A stretch of DNA of 53,491 bases from Dehalococcoidia bacterium (GCA_030648205.1 JAUSIH010000026.1:1-53491), one strand, 5' to 3'. Counted from the first letter of the stretch, positions 22,951 to 31,709 are shown. Made by a program: numbers and translations. The notes: generated from the letters alone by a model not told the origin.

Positions 22951-24642
22951 CTACGTCCCCGCCGGGCGGGCCCGCGCGCTCCGCATGGCCACGGCCCGCG
23001 TGACGGGCGTTGAAGGGCGGCCATAGGACGGGAGTACGATGCCGTGGACGCCGCCCGCGCCGATGACCGTGACCATGATGTCTTCCCATCGGTCGGTCAT
23101 GGGAATCATGGTCTTAGGGTCGTCCCAGTTGATGGTGGGCCGCATCTTGCGCAGCTTGGTAATCTCAAGGGGGTGGTACCGGCTGACGGGGATGCGCCCC
23201 TGCTCAAACAACTCCTGCTTCAGTCTGTCCTTGGAGTAGCCGGACCGCGCCAGGATGGAGGCGTGGTACGGGTTCAGGGCCAGGAGAGTCACTCCCGCGT
23301 ACTGCACATTGTTCACGCCCATTGCGGCCATGGCCCCGGACATGGTCGAGACGAGAGACTCGGCGGAGCCGGTCTCCAGGGTGTGGACGGCGCTTGCCCA
23401 GGCGTGGAACCCCATGACCGCCACCGCGGTCACCGCGCTGGCACCGCGCTCCAGCCCGCGCTCCACGTGAAGGGGGTCCCAGGGACTCTCCGCCTCGTTC
23501 TCCGCGACGCAGAACGTGTACTTGGCGGGCTGCCCCTGAATCGCCCGGTCCGTCGCCTCCGGGTGGCCGCCGCCCACGTTAATCATGACGAGGCGCAAGG
23601 CCCGTCCGATGGTCGCGTTGGCCTGGTTCCCCTGGCCGAAGGCGTTGAATCGGCTGTTCATTCCGATTGCCTGGGCGACAGGCCCGTTGACGATGAGCAG
23701 GGGCGCCACCGGGTTCGTCGTGGCCTGGACGGCGGTGAGGTTGAAAGCGGGATCGGTGATCGCCTGCACCGCCGCGATGAGCACGGGCATATATTCCGGT
23801 CTGCAGCCCGCCATCACCGCGTTGACCGCTATCTTTTCGATGGTCGCCTTGCCCCATCTGGTCGCCACCTTCGCGATGACCTCATCCGGGGCGCGGTCCG
23901 CGTGCGTCAGCATCCGGTCAACGGCCTTGCGCGTGGGAGGCAGAATGGGCAGGCCGTCGGTCCACTTGCGCTCGCGGAAGGCGTCGGTGGCGGAAGCGGC
24001 GTCCGGCTCGACGGAAACGTTCTGTAGCTCGCGGGCCTGCGCGGCGCCGGAGGCCAGCCCATTCTGGTTGATGTGGCGCGCCGCCTTCTCCATCAGAAGC
24101 TGCCTGGGCTTGCTCAATGCCTCCACTATGTCGCCGACGACCCGGTCAGCCCAGCCGCGCAGCTCGTCGTTGCTCATGCCGAAGTACTCGGGTATGGTCA
24201 CCAGCGGAAGGGCGGGCACGCCCCGGCCTATGGCCTGCCTGCGCCCGAGGACGTCAAAGCCCTGGGTGCACATAATGGCCGTGGGCACGCCCGCTTTTTC
24301 CAGTTCCACCGCGTCAGAGATACACCCCGACGTACAGCCCCCTCACTGCGCGAAGGCCTCCACCACCATGTCCGTGCTCCTGATGACCGCGGGCAGGTCC
24401 GGATGGGGGGAGCTGGCGGTGTTCTTGCGCAGGTGCAGCACCTGTGCGAACTTGTAGCGCTGCGTCAGCAGCTCCTCCACGCGGGCCAGGAAGAGGTCCG
24501 CCTTCGGGCGGCTGTTGTCCAGGAACGCGATGCGCAGCCCGTTCAGGTCCGCGGGCCGCTCCGCCAGCCCCATGTCCACGAGCTCTATCTCGCCGACAGG
24601 GTTCAGGAGCTCTGCCGCTTGCGCCGCCGTTTTCAGCTTCAT
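22951..24642 (-). CDS. Fusion of UGSC selenoprotein (copy 2) and its partner protein
   Basis: With the TGA at 24345-24343 read as Sec, one frame of 563 residues joins both families. Residues 1 to about 200 are the UGSC domain: STDMVVEAFAQ, then Sec100-GGCTSGCISDAVELEKAGVP. From about residue 225 comes the partner domain: KWTDGLPILPPT, IEKIAVNAVMAGCRPEYMPV (Cys280), NQANATIGRALRL, AKYTFCVAENEAESPWDPLH. The motif is UGGC rather than UGSC. ATG 24642 follows GGATAGAGG; an earlier in-frame ATG at 24666 is possible. It lies 36 bases after dppC and is the last gene of the operon. The fusion indicates direct contact of the two proteins. Confidence 0.82.
24313..24345 (-). promoter_or_regulatory. SECIS-like hairpin after the UGA of the UGSC fusion
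   Basis: Eleven bases after the UGA, GTCGGGG (24331-24325) pairs with CTCTGAC (24319-24313) around the loop TGTAT. That is 7 pairs, two of them G-U. The loop again starts 18 bases after the UGA. Relative to copy 1, the third pair from the loop is G-C instead of U-A, a compensatory change. Confidence 0.65.
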
Positions 24643-24678
24643 CGTTTCCTCTATCCTGCGTGTCATCGGCAGCCGCGC

Positions 24679-25578
24679 CTACCGACCGCGCAGCCGCGGG
24701 TCCCATACGTCCCGCAGCGCGTCGCCCAGCAGGTTGAAGCCCAGCACCACCAGGGTTATCGCCACACCGGGGAACACGGCCATCCACGGCGCGCGCTCGA
24801 AGTACTCGCGGCCCAGGCCGGAGAGGTCGGCGCCCCAGGACGCCGTGGGCGGCTGCGTGCCCAGGCCCAGGAAGCTCAACGAGGCTTCGGTGAGGATGGC
24901 GGAGCCCAAGCCGGCGGTCGCGATGATGATAATGGGAGCGGCCACGTTAGGGGCGACGTGCCGGAGCACGATGCGAAGGCGCCCGCAGCCCACGGCCCGG
25001 GCGGCCTCGATGAACTGGTGCTCTTTCACCGCCAGAGTCGTGGACCGGACCACGCGGCTGACCTGGGGAATCATGACGATGCCGATAGCCAGCATGGTGT
25101 TGGTCGTGCTGATGCCGAGGGCGGCCGTGATGGTGATGGCCAGGATGAGGGTTGGGAAGGCCAGGATCGCATCCATGGCCCGCTGCACTAGCAGGTCGGC
25201 CCGGCCGCCCGCGTAGCCGGAGATCACCCCTATGACAGATCCCAGGCCCGTCCCAATCCCCACGGAGACGATGCCCACCCACAGGCTGATGCGCGCGCCG
25301 TGGATGACGCGGCTGAGGATGTCGCGCCCGAACTTGTCCGTGCCCAGCAGGAAGTCCGCTCCGGGTGGCTCGAAGCGGTGCGCCGCGCGCAGCGTCAGCG
25401 GGTCGCTGGGCGCGATGTAGGGCGCGGCGATGGCGACGGCTATCACTAGCAGCAGGATGGCCGCGCCCACGGCCCCCAGGGGCTTCCATTGCGCAAAGCC
25501 CGCCACGCTTTGGACAATGGAGACGGCGGGACGCCGCCTCCGTTGGACCTCCAGGGTAGCCGTGTCGCTCATCGCCAT
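24679..25578 (-). CDS. ABC transporter permease, DppC-type
   Basis: This 299-residue inner-membrane permease has the DppC/OppC N-terminal segment (FLLGTDKFGRDILSRVIHGARISL), about six helices and the EAA loop that contacts the ATPase (EAARAVGCGRLRIVLRHVAPN). The end NLLGDALRDVWDPRLRGR is typical. It pairs with the DppB-type gene at 27400 and the binding protein between them. The order B, binding protein, C is unusual, since B and C are normally adjacent. Confidence 0.92.
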   Translation of the reverse strand: MAMSDTATLEVQRRRRPAVSIVQSVAGFAQWKPLGAVGAAILLLVIAVAIAAPYIAPSDPLTLRAAHRFEPPGADFLLGTDKFGRDILSRVIHGARISLWVGIVSVGIGTGLGSVIGVISGYAGGRADLLVQRAMDAILAFPTLILAITITAALGISTTNTMLAIGIVMIPQVSRVVRSTTLAVKEHQFIEAARAVGCGRLRIVLRHVAPNVAAPIIIIATAGLGSAILTEASLSFLGLGTQPPTASWGADLSGLGREYFERAPWMAVFPGVAITLVVLGFNLLGDALRDVWDPRLRGR

Positions 25579-25646
25579 GACGATGCCTGCCTGGTCGTCA
25601 CCTGTCCCGCGCTCCGGTGCGCGAGCGATTCCAGATGCTCACACCG

Positions 25647-27386
25647 CTACCTGTCCAACCAGGCCCAGCGCTGAAGGTGTTGGGCGGTGGGGATAGGCTC
25701 CGCGTAGTCCTTCACCTGTGGCGACATCATCACGTACACATAAAAGTAATAGGTCCAGGCCGCGTAGGATTTCTCGATGGCCTTTCTCTCCAGGTCCAGC
25801 ACAGCCTGCGCCCGCTTCTTGTCGTCCGTAATCCGTCTCTCCTGGTCCAGCAGCTTCTGCAGCTCCGGGTCGTCAATCTGGTACGGTGAGCCCTTCGCAT
25901 AGACGGTGACCATGTTGCGGTCCGGCTCCGCCTCCGGCGGATGGCCGTGGGAGATTGCGTCCCAGTCCCCCTTCTCGCGCCGGTCCAGGAACACGGGGAA
26001 CTCAAGTACCTCTATGTTGGCGGTGATGCCGCAGTCCTTGAGCTGGTCCTTGATGACCGTCATGTTCTGCACGGCAATGGGCTGACGGACGGTGGCGTTG
26101 AGCTTGAAGGCGAAGCCCTGGGGATAGCCGGCGGCGACGAGCTTTTGCTTGGCGCCGGCTACGTCCCGCTTGTAGAGCTTGGCCAGATCATCCTTGGGCA
26201 GGCTATAGCCCGTGCGCAGCGTGGGGACGCCCGCCAGGTCGCCGTCGCCGTCCACCACGAACTGTATCAGCGCCTCCCTGTCCATGCACTGGGAGACCGC
26301 CTGACGCACGCGCATGTCGTCGAACGGCTTCTTTGTGGGGTTCATGAACAGAGCGTTGTGGAACTCGCGGCGCTTGACGGCGACCATATTGGGCACGGTC
26401 TTGCGGGCGGCGTCATACTGGGACTTGTCGCCTTGGATGAGGTCCACCCTCCCGGCGCGGAACGCCGCCAGGCGAGTGGAGGCGTCCGGGATGATGACGC
26501 CGCGGATTTTGTCCAGGTAGGGCAGGTTCTTCTCGAAGTAGGCCGGATTGCGTTCAAGGGTGAACTCCACGTTGGGCGTGAAGCTGGCTACAGTGAAGGG
26601 GCCCGTGCCGATAGCGATCTTCGTCAGGTCGTAGGCGGGGCCGCGTGGGCCGATGTACGACTCCTGGGGATAGATGACGGTGTAGGCGTGGGCCAGGTAG
26701 GTCAGGAAGGGGGCGTAAGGCTCCTTTGTCTCCACCGTGATCGTATAGGGGTCGGTAGCCTGCATGCTCTTGAGAGGTTCAAACCAGGTCCGGGCCACCA
26801 GGTTCATGGGCGGAAGACCTGGAATCTCCTGACGCTTGCGTTTGAAGTCCGTGACCACATCCTGCGCGGTTATCTCCCGCCCGTTGACGGGCGGAATGTT
26901 GGAGAAGCGGACGCCTTTCTTCAGGTGGAACACGTATGTGGTCTCGTTGGGTTGCTCCCAGGACTCGACCAGGTCCTTGACGTTGGACAACTGGGCGTCG
27001 GAATAGAACAGCCCATTGTGGGTGAGGCCGATGATCTCAAAGACCGTGGAACTGCCGGTGAAGTTGAGGTCAAGCGTGGGCGGTGCGACTGCCACCGCAC
27101 GCGTCAGCGTTCCGCCGCGCTTCGGCCCCCGCGACACCGCCGTGGGCGTCGCGTTGGCGATGGCGGGCGTAGGCTCCAGCCGAGGTGTGGGCACGGGCGT
27201 GGCCCGGCTTGAGGCGGACGGCGTCGCCGGAGCGGTCGTCGGCGCGGCCTGGGGAGCAGTGGCCGCCGGCTGCGTGGGCACAGGGGCTTGCGCGGGCGCG
27301 GCGCACGCGGTGAGAACGAGCGCGGCGGCGGCGACGAGGCGGGTAGCCCATGGGTTGGATAGCACGCGAGACAATCCGTGGAACAT
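25647..27386 (-). CDS. ABC transporter substrate-binding lipoprotein, family 5
   Basis: This 579-residue extracellular binding protein has the lipobox ALVLTAC, a Pro/Thr/Ala linker and the family 5 core: GGTLTRAVAVAPPTLDLN, YVFHLKKGVRFSNIPPVNGR, FTLERNPAYFEKNLPYLD and RLAAFRAGRVDLIQGD. The ATG at 27386 has AGGAGGGC upstream. The ligand cannot be read from sequence; the family carries peptides, opines, nickel complexes, sugars and other small molecules. It sits between the dppB- and dppC-type genes in the operon that begins and ends with UGSC and partner genes. Confidence 0.9.
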   Translation of the reverse strand: MFHGLSRVLSNPWATRLVAAAALVLTACAAPAQAPVPTQPAATAPQAAPTTAPATPSASSRATPVPTPRLEPTPAIANATPTAVSRGPKRGGTLTRAVAVAPPTLDLNFTGSSTVFEIIGLTHNGLFYSDAQLSNVKDLVESWEQPNETTYVFHLKKGVRFSNIPPVNGREITAQDVVTDFKRKRQEIPGLPPMNLVARTWFEPLKSMQATDPYTITVETKEPYAPFLTYLAHAYTVIYPQESYIGPRGPAYDLTKIAIGTGPFTVASFTPNVEFTLERNPAYFEKNLPYLDKIRGVIIPDASTRLAAFRAGRVDLIQGDKSQYDAARKTVPNMVAVKRREFHNALFMNPTKKPFDDMRVRQAVSQCMDREALIQFVVDGDGDLAGVPTLRTGYSLPKDDLAKLYKRDVAGAKQKLVAAGYPQGFAFKLNATVRQPIAVQNMTVIKDQLKDCGITANIEVLEFPVFLDRREKGDWDAISHGHPPEAEPDRNMVTVYAKGSPYQIDDPELQKLLDQERRITDDKKRAQAVLDLERKAIEKSYAAWTYYFYVYVMMSPQVKDYAEPIPTAQHLQRWAWLDR

Positions 27387-27399
27387 GAAAGCCCTCCTT

Positions 27400-28359
27400 T
27401 TACTGATAGCGTATGCGCGGGTCAAGATAGCTGTACGTGAGGTCAACGAGAAGGTTGATGACGGTAAAGAGCAGGGCCAGCAGCACGACCGCGCCCTGCA
27501 CAAGGACGAAATCCCGCTGGTGAATGGCGTCCACCGTCAGGCGGCCCACGCCGGGGAGCGAGAAGATCGTCTCCATGATTACCGCGCCGCCCAGGAAGTG
27601 CCCGAACTGGTTGCCGACCAGCGTGATCACGGGTATGGCCGCGTTCTTCAGCGCGTGCCGGGTGATGCCCGCTCGCTCCTGGAGTCCCTTCGCCCATGCG
27701 GTGCGCATATAGTCCTGGCGCATGACCTCCAGCAACGACGAGCGCATCAGCCGCGCGATGAGGGCGGCCATGGAGGCGCCCAGCGCCAGGGCGGGCAGGA
27801 AGAACTGCTGCAGATTCGTCAGGGGGTCGCGCGTGAGCGGCTCGTAAACCAGGGGAGGCACCCACTGGAAGAGCAGCGATGGGACGAGCAACAGCAGTGT
27901 GCCCAGCCAGAAGCCGGGCATGGCGAGTCCGCTGATGCTGAGCAGCCTGCTGACATAGTCAATCCAAGTATCCTGTCTTACGGCGGACAGGACGCCCAGC
28001 GGCACGCCGAAGCATACCGCCACAAGCACGGCCAAGGCCGCCAACTCCAGGGTCACGGGCAGCGAGCTGCTGAACTCTTCCAGCACGGTGCGCTTGGTCC
28101 AGAGCGAGGTCCCCCAGTCGCCGCGCGGGATATTCCCTACCCACGTCAGGTACTGCTCCCACAGGGGCCTGTCCAGTCCCATGGACTGGCGGAAGCTGGC
28201 CAGCTCCTCAGGGGTGGCTAGGTCACCGAGCATCAGGCGGGCCACGTCGCCGGGGATGATGCGCAGGATGAAGAAGACAATGAGCGACACTCCCAGAAGG
28301 ACGGGCACAAGCAAAGCAAGGCGGCGCAGCGCGTACTGGGCCAAGGGCTTGTCTCCCAC
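27400..28359 (-). CDS. ABC transporter permease, DppB-type
   Basis: This permease of about 319 residues has the DppB/OppB pattern: YALRRLALLVPVLLGVSLIVF as first helix, the GLDRPLWEQYLTWVGNI periplasmic segment, an EAA-like loop (MRTAWAKGLQERAGITRHALKN) and the end VDLTYSYLDPRIRYQ. The start is unsure: GTG at 28359 or TTG at 28344, which gives the usual N-terminus. It follows UGSC copy 3 by about 20 bases, so it is in the same operon. Confidence 0.9.
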   Translation of the reverse strand: MGDKPLAQYALRRLALLVPVLLGVSLIVFFILRIIPGDVARLMLGDLATPEELASFRQSMGLDRPLWEQYLTWVGNIPRGDWGTSLWTKRTVLEEFSSSLPVTLELAALAVLVAVCFGVPLGVLSAVRQDTWIDYVSRLLSISGLAMPGFWLGTLLLLVPSLLFQWVPPLVYEPLTRDPLTNLQQFFLPALALGASMAALIARLMRSSLLEVMRQDYMRTAWAKGLQERAGITRHALKNAAIPVITLVGNQFGHFLGGAVIMETIFSLPGVGRLTVDAIHQRDFVLVQGAVVLLALLFTVINLLVDLTYSYLDPRIRYQ

Positions 28360-28376
28360 TCCCCTCAAACGCTAGC

Positions 28377-28988
28377 TTACGGCCCCGCCGGAGCCGGTTG
28401 CTTCACCGGCATGGTCATCTTCTGGACGATCTCCTCGAAGCGCTCGTCCGCAATGCGGCGCACCTCGTCCCTGGGCAGCGTCTCGAACGGATGGGGCAGT
28501 ACCACCATCGGCAGGTGGGCGTAGCCCTTGGCCTTGAGGCAGGCCTGCGCCAGGGTGACGAACTCGGACGTCACCAGGATGAGGGTGGGTACGCCTTTCT
28601 CCTCCAGCGAGACCGCGTCGTGGATACACCACGCTGTGCAGGAGCCTCAGGCGGCCAGACCGGAGATGGCGGTGTCTATGCCCTGGGCGAAGGCGGCATA
28701 CTTCTGGGGCGAAAGGGCGTCCACGCTGCTCGGCATCGCGGTGGCGGACGTGCGGGTCTGGGTGTGCATCCTGTCGGCCCGCTCCTCCTCCACCGAGATG
28801 ATGCGCACGTCGCCGACCTTGGTCTCCGAGCGCAGACGCTCCTGGATGCGCTCCACGAAGACGAAGAAGTTGGGCCAGTAGCTTCGCACGCCGATGACTT
28901 TGCCCCGCAGGTCCGCGACGCGGGGCGCCGCCTGCTTCACGTTGCCCGGGGACGGCGCTACGGGGTCAATAACTTCAACGCGTGTCAT
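28377..28988 (-). CDS. UGSC family selenoprotein, copy 3 (in-frame UGA read as Sec)
   Basis: Reading through the TGA at 28649-28647 gives a 203-residue protein with Sec114. The first part ends QGIDTAISGLAA, and the second continues in the same frame as GSCTAWCIHDAVSLEEKGVP, then VVLPHPFETLPRDEVRRIA. The sequence around Sec is nearly the same as in copy 1, while the N-terminal parts have diverged much more, which argues for selection on the UGA region. The gene lies 26 bases after its partner (29015-30082) and just before dppB. Confidence 0.85.
28619..28649 (-). promoter_or_regulatory. SECIS-like hairpin after the UGA of UGSC copy 3
   Basis: Thirteen bases after the UGA, CGTGG (28633-28629) pairs with CCACG (28623-28619) around the loop TGTAT. 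The loop starts 18 bases after the UGA, as in copies 1 and 2. Confidence 0.6.
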
Positions 28989-29014
28989 TTGATTTTCCTC
29001 CGTGAGGCGCTGCG

Positions 29015-30082
29015 CTAGGAGTTGGACACTGGGGTGATGCGCCGTGTGTCAATGACTCGGGTGACGGGCTGGGACTGGGCCCAGGTGGGCACAAAGGTGG
29101 AGTGAAAGCCGCCGTGGCCGCCGGCCACCACCACCATGAAGTACTCCGGCCCCGGCACCAGCGCCACGTGCCCGTCGCGCACGCGCCGGTCCTCTGTGAG
29201 GCGCTGCTGCTCCGCCTTGGCGAACCGCGACAGCGGAATCCGGCTGGTGCGCTCGTACAGCACGCGCTTGACGTCCTCCTTGGACAGGCCGTCGCGGGCG
29301 CAGATGGCGGCGTGGTCCGGATTGAGGACGAGCAGAGGCTGGCCCGAGAAGTACCGCAGCGAGGGGATGCCAGGCCAGTCCATAGACGAGGTCATCGTGA
29401 CCAGGATGCCTTCCGCGTCCCTGCTCCACACGTCGGACACGCTGACCGTGCTCGTCGCCGCGGTGACGGTGACAGTGCTCTCCTCCCGCGGGTGTCCCAT
29501 CTCCACGTGCAGGGGAGGCCAGGGGCTGCGCTCCTCGTACTCGGCCATGCACAGGGAGTAGCGCCCCGGTTGGGCCATGGTGGACTTGCTCACCGAGCCG
29601 GGGATGGAGCCGCCGATGTTGAGCTGGGCCAGCCGGACCGCTCGCCCAATGGTGGCGTTGGCGCGCCAGCCCGGCCCGAAGAAGCCGTAGCTGCTGTTCA
29701 AATCTACCATGTGCCGCACGGGACCGTTGACAATAAGCAAAGGGGTTACAGGGCTTGTGGTGGAGTTGATGCCGTACAGGTTGAACTCCGGCTGCGCAAT
29801 GGCCTCCACCGCGGCCACGACCACCGGCAGGTAGTCCGGCCTGCAACCCGCCATGACGGCGTTGGCCGCGATGCGCTCCACAGTGGCTGCGCCGTTGCGC
29901 GGCGGCAGCGTGGCGACGACGTAGTCAGGCGCGCGCTCCACTGTCGCCATCATGCGCTCTACGCGCGCCGAGGTAGGCGGGATGATGGGCAGGCCGTCCG
30001 TCCAGCCCTTCCCGTAGGCGTCCTCGAAGGCGGCCTCGGCATCTTCTTCCAGAAAAATTCGGCGGGCCTTTAGTTTCTCCAT
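29015..30082 (-). CDS. Partner protein of UGSC selenoprotein, copy 3
   Basis: This 355-residue protein is the third member of the partner family, and here it precedes its selenoprotein. Shared parts are GKGWTDGLPIIPPTSARV, NGAATVERIAANAVMAGCRP (Cys80), NGPVRHMVDLNSS, GPGWRANATIGRAVRL, LNIGGSIPGSVSKST and RYSLCMAEYEERSPWPPLHV (Cys178). It is soluble, with no recognised domain. It opens a six-gene operon with the promoter at 30267, about 180 bases upstream of the ATG. Confidence 0.75.
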   Translation of the reverse strand: MEKLKARRIFLEEDAEAAFEDAYGKGWTDGLPIIPPTSARVERMMATVERAPDYVVATLPPRNGAATVERIAANAVMAGCRPDYLPVVVAAVEAIAQPEFNLYGINSTTSPVTPLLIVNGPVRHMVDLNSSYGFFGPGWRANATIGRAVRLAQLNIGGSIPGSVSKSTMAQPGRYSLCMAEYEERSPWPPLHVEMGHPREESTVTVTAATSTVSVSDVWSRDAEGILVTMTSSMDWPGIPSLRYFSGQPLLVLNPDHAAICARDGLSKEDVKRVLYERTSRIPLSRFAKAEQQRLTEDRRVRDGHVALVPGPEYFMVVVAGGHGGFHSTFVPTWAQSQPVTRVIDTRRITPVSNS

Positions 30083-30266
30083 GTCTGTGGAAAGCCTTCC
30101 TTGTGTACTTGGGAATCGCCCGTGGCCGCGTTATTGCGGGACACACTGGGCACGGGACAGAGTACGGCCATGCCCATTCCGCCGTGGGTGCTCTGGCGTA
30201 CACCCGCGGAAGGCGCCGGGGCGCTCTCGCAGGAAGCTATATCCCATGCTGACCAGTATGCCCGCG

Positions 30267-30295
30267 ATTGTAGGTGTCAGCGAGCGCCGTGTCAA
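30267..30295 (-). promoter_or_regulatory. Promoter of the partner-UGSC-Dpp operon
   Basis: On the minus strand TTGACA (30295-30290) and TACAAT (30272-30267) are separated by 17 bp, close to consensus. The leader to the ATG at 30082 is about 180 nt and contains no gene. The 418 bases between the two divergent genes hold this promoter and the next one only. Confidence 0.7.
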
Positions 30296-30408
30296 GCGGA
30301 GGACGCAAGGAATTGCCATACGTGGGTCGCGTTGCGGCCCAACGCTCTGGCGAGCACGCGGCCCTGCTTCTTTTTGCCGTTTTCTGGCCGTGGGATAGCG
30401 CAAAAGGC

Positions 30409-30437
30409 TTGACACTGCTCAGAACGGTCTTTATGCT
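30409..30437 (+). promoter_or_regulatory. Promoter of the MBL-fold hydrolase gene
   Basis: TTGACA (30409-30414) and TATGCT (30432-30437) are separated by 17 bp, diverging from the operon promoter at 30267. Confidence 0.6.
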
Positions 30438-30500
30438 TGGCGCGGCAGAGCCGTTTCACGGCTATTTCATGTGCGGCAAAGTTTAGTGCAGGAGGTCGTC

Positions 30501-31331
30501 ATGGCTGACAAGGTTACGATTGGCAACGTTGAGATCACGGTCTTTGTGGACGCGGCGCCGCCCCCATTTGACACGACCCGTTTCTTTCCGGACGTACCCC
30601 CGGAGGCCTGGGCCCCCTACAAGCAGTGGCTGGACCAGAACGGCAAGTTCCGCACCAACTTCTGTTTCTTCCTTTTGCGCTCCTCGGGAAAGACCATCCT
30701 GGTGGACTCCGGACTTGGCCCCGGCCCGCACGAGCGGTTTGGCGGCGCCACGGGGCAACTCATGAACCATCTCGCCTCCAAAGGGGTGAAAGCCGAGGAT
30801 GTGTCCACCGTCATCATCACACACATGCACGGCGATCACATGGGGTGGAACGTGATGGGCGCGGGCGCGAATGCCCGGCCTACGTTTCCCAAGGCCAAGT
30901 ATTACATCCCCAAGGGAGACTACGAGCATTTCAGCAAGACCAACCCCGCCTATGCCCCTCTGTCTCAGGCGACGCCTTTGCTTAACCTGGGTGTCGCGCA
31001 GCTCGTGGAGGGTGACTTTGCGGTCACGCCGGAGCTGAAGACTCTCTACACCCCTGGCCATACCCCAGGCCATCTGAGCGTTATCATCAGCTCCGCGGGG
31101 CACAAGGGCATGATTGTGGGCGACGTGTACCACAGCCCCGCGCAGGTCTCGGAGCTGGACTGGTGCCCGGGCGGCGACATAAACAAGGACGATGCGCGCA
31201 AGACCCGCCGCAAGGTCACCCAGCGCCTGGCCGATGAGAACATGACTGTGGCGGCGTCCCATTTCTGGCTTCCCGACAGCGTCGGCAAAGTGGTGCGGCT
31301 GGACGGCAAGACCGCCTGGAAGTCTCTCTAA
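30501..31331 (+). CDS. MBL-fold metallo-hydrolase
   Basis: This 276-residue metallo-beta-lactamase-fold enzyme has the binuclear zinc motif TVIITHMHGDHMGWN, the later TPGHTPGHLSV, the bridging Asp in MIVGDVYHSP, and a final His (SHFWLP). The arrangement is like the N-acyl homoserine lactonase/quorum-quenching group, which hydrolyses lactones, but many members act on other esters or thioesters. The ATG at 30501 follows GGAGGTCGTC. It lies between a UGSC operon and a transporter operon, and could process an imported compound or CoA ester. That link is inference. Confidence 0.87.
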   Translation: MADKVTIGNVEITVFVDAAPPPFDTTRFFPDVPPEAWAPYKQWLDQNGKFRTNFCFFLLRSSGKTILVDSGLGPGPHERFGGATGQLMNHLASKGVKAEDVSTVIITHMHGDHMGWNVMGAGANARPTFPKAKYYIPKGDYEHFSKTNPAYAPLSQATPLLNLGVAQLVEGDFAVTPELKTLYTPGHTPGHLSVIISSAGHKGMIVGDVYHSPAQVSELDWCPGGDINKDDARKTRRKVTQRLADENMTVAASHFWLPDSVGKVVRLDGKTAWKSL

Positions 31332-31375
31332 CCCTGACCCCGAAGGATGTATCGACCTCCGTCTGGCGCTGACGG

Positions 31376-31411
31376 AAAAAGAGAGGGCGGTGCGTGGCGC
31401 ACCGCCCTCTC
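31376..31411 (-). terminator. Intrinsic terminator on the minus strand
   Basis: GAGAGGGCGGTGCG (31381-31394) and CGCACCGCCCTCTC (31398-31411) form a perfect 14-bp stem with a three-base loop. The T-run lies on the minus-strand side (five A at 31376-31380 on the plus strand). It therefore ends transcription coming from the SDR remnant, though it may also act for the MBL gene. Confidence 0.75.
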
Positions 31412-31472
31412 TCCTGTTGTGTGGCTCGTAGCCCCGGGACCAGGGCCTTGCACGCTGTAGTAGCTGAATGGA

Positions 31473-31616
31473 CTGGCAAGTGAGATAGCCTGCGTCAACG
31501 AGGACGCGGGCGTTGACGGCTACATCCGCGCCCAGGGACGCCAGTTCTAGGGCTGTCGCTTTACCCATGTTGCGCCCCGCGCCGGTCACCAATGCCACCT
31601 TGCCTTTGAGTTTCAT
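31473..31616 (-). pseudogene. Short-chain dehydrogenase remnant with internal deletion
   Basis: The minus frame from ATG 31616 reads MKLKGKVALVTGAGRNMGKA, a typical SDR cofactor-binding start (TGAGRNMG), and continues to DVAVNAR. It then passes straight into VLVDAGYLTCQ, which matches the usual SDR C-terminal end. The catalytic centre (Ser, YxxxK) and about 200 residues are missing, yet the junction is in frame. The terminator at 31376 still follows. It is a decayed gene. Confidence 0.75.
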
Positions 31617-31680
31617 GCGGCCTCCCGTGCTCCTTACTGCGTAATCGAGAAAAAGGCGAGGTTTTCTGCCGTGCCATCCC

Positions 31681-31709
31681 TTGACAAAGGGGCGAAAGAA
31701 AGGTACTCT
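31681..31709 (+). promoter_or_regulatory. Promoter of the plus-strand transporter operon
   Basis: TTGACA (31681-31686) and TACTCT (31704-31709) are separated by 17 bp, about 110 bases before the ATG at 31823. Confidence 0.55.

Noticed and set aside
24309-24345. Separate start at ATG 24309 for the gene after the TGA in copy 2
   Set aside because: It would remove the Cys-rich segment directly after the UGA, and there is no ribosome-binding site in front of it.
31378-31411. Hairpin after the MBL gene as its own terminator
   Set aside because: The T-run is on the minus-strand side, so it was assigned to the SDR remnant. Use in both directions cannot be excluded.
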